64,000 nt of DNA from Hirsutella rhossiliensis (taxonomy: Eukaryota > Ascomycota > Sordariomycetes > Hypocreales > Ophiocordycipitaceae), in contig NW_025408676.1 in assembly GCF_020360975.1 (NCBI RefSeq), forward strand, positions 62,001 through 126,000, written 5' to 3'. A program made the translations under genes and the position numbers. Below are positions 62,834 through 64,000 of the stretch, one piece after another. A model generated the notes under the pieces. That model was given only the letters and a program-made list of their open reading frames with translations. It searched no databases and was not told the DNA's origin. Position 1 is the first letter of the stretch. The number at the start of each line of letters is the position of its first letter.

Positions 62834-64000
62834 TACCCCCTTAGTTATAGCCTGCCCTTATAGAAAGGGTAAAGCTAAATACCTAGGCCGGTAAGCGTTT
62901 AAAGGAGGTCTTAGTCTATACTTATCCCTTACTTAAGAAATCCGGGTTTTAGCCCTAGGCTCTTTTAGACCTACTTTAAGAAAAAGGGGTCTAAGGAGGA
63001 AATTAAGTCCTATAAGAAAGGGGGGCTTCTTTAAGGATAAGTCCTTAAAAAGGGGACCTTTTAAGAAGAATAAGTCTTAATTAAGCTAGGGGCCCTTCTT
63101 TAAGATAAGTCCTAATTCCTTTCTTTAGTTATAGACGTCTCCTTCCTCCTATATACTATTAGCTCCTCTTATAAACTCTTAAAGAGGGTTTCTAAGGATA
63201 GCTTCTCTCGAACGTTTTCTAGCTTAATTTACTATAAAAAGACAGCTAGCTTCTACTTTAATAAGGGCTTTATAAGACCGTTAGCTTTTATTAATACCGT
63301 TAGAACCTAACGGACGGAAATAAGTCCCTTTTAGACCTCTTAGTATAACTAATACTAATAGATATCGATATACTATAGCTAAGTCGATAGCTTACTATTT
63401 TCCTTTATAAGAATCTATATAGTCTATATATTATTATATTCTATAGCTAATAGGGTCGGAATTTATAGTCGTAAAGATATTAATAGCTAGCTAAGGAAAA
63501 TCGCTTCTTTTAATGCTTTTAAAAGAGCTAGTAGCTTTACTTCCGTATTTAATATAGTAACGGTAGCTTACTTTAAAGTTCTCTAAGTAATAGTTCCTTT
63601 AAAAAGGGATATAATATACCCCTATAAGCTCTTTCTATCTAAGGAATTATCTATAAAGGATGAATCGCTTAAATAAAGAAAGATTTTAGTAGCTAATTTC
63701 CTTCCCTACCCTCCTAGGCGTAGACTATATAATCTCGTTAAATAAAGATAAAGGATTACTTAGTCTACTACTTCTTAGTGCCTAGGGCTAGGATTCTAGT
63801 TATGCCTAGCTAGCTAGGAGACTATAAAAGAGATATCCGGTCTAGTAGAAATAGGTAAAAAAAGTAAGGAGCCTACCTTCTATTAATATCGGTATTTCTC
63901 TTACTCCTTAGCTTAAAAGGACGGATTATATAAGGGAATATATATCACGGTACGATTAGTTAGGTAGTAGAGATAGCTAGAGGTACTACGCTATATATAT
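62358..64000 (-). mobile_element. Copia element H (F family), 3' end, runs off the right edge
   Basis: Inverted match to F from its 3' LTR back into RNase H and RT: LTR at 62,358-62,833, polypurine tract side at 62,834-62,850, then 62,860-64,000 corresponding to the inverse of about 31,850-30,700 of F. Much more RIP-altered than F. The remainder of the element lies outside the window. Confidence 0.8.

Overview
The window looks like chromosomal DNA of a filamentous ascomycete (Pezizomycotina). It has short GT-AG introns with CTAAC/ACTAAT-like branch sites, a full-size fungal PDR-type ABC transporter, and about 52 kb of retrotransposon sequence carrying the scar of repeat-induced point mutation (RIP): CpA and TpG are almost absent, TpA is everywhere, and almost no reading frame survives. 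Species cannot be named from the sequence. The toxin-like gene fits insect- or nematode-associated or otherwise host-associated fungi, but that is inference.

Layout. 1-47,730 is a nest of dead LTR retrotransposons. From the left: the 5' part of a minus-strand Gypsy element (A, 1-3,914); a GC-rich block (3,915-4,740); a minus-strand Gypsy element (D1) split by a plus-strand Gypsy element (C, 6,958-21,915, target duplication CTAAG). C itself carries a solo Copia LTR (12,032-12,599, target duplication ATAAA) and a further minus-strand Gypsy element (B, 12,702-20,326, target duplication AGACG). Next comes a minus-strand Copia element (E, 24,687-36,464) interrupted by a much less mutated plus-strand Copia element (F, 26,374-32,344). 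Then follow a truncated minus-strand relative of F (G), two further D copies (D3, D2), a short Copia fragment and about 2 kb of unassigned RIP-marked DNA.

47,731-59,640 is an island of normal composition with two intact-looking minus-strand genes. The first (48,584-51,963, about ten exons, about 963 aa) is a secreted toxin-like protein. It has a signal peptide, an ADP-ribosyltransferase domain of the heat-labile-enterotoxin A-chain type with R, STS and ExE elements in place, a low-complexity linker, and a long C-terminal part with a MACPF-signature-like motif. If one transcript, this would be a single-chain enzyme plus pore-forming-type delivery protein, and it is the main discovery candidate here. 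The second (54,371-58,980, three exons, 1,496 aa) is a full-size pleiotropic-drug-resistance ABCG transporter. Nothing in the sequence shows that the two act together; both simply lie in the same island.

59,640-64,000 is RIP-marked again: a Tc1/mariner-type transposase remnant, about 2 kb of unassigned AT-rich DNA, and the 3' end of another minus-strand F-family Copia element (H) running off the right edge.
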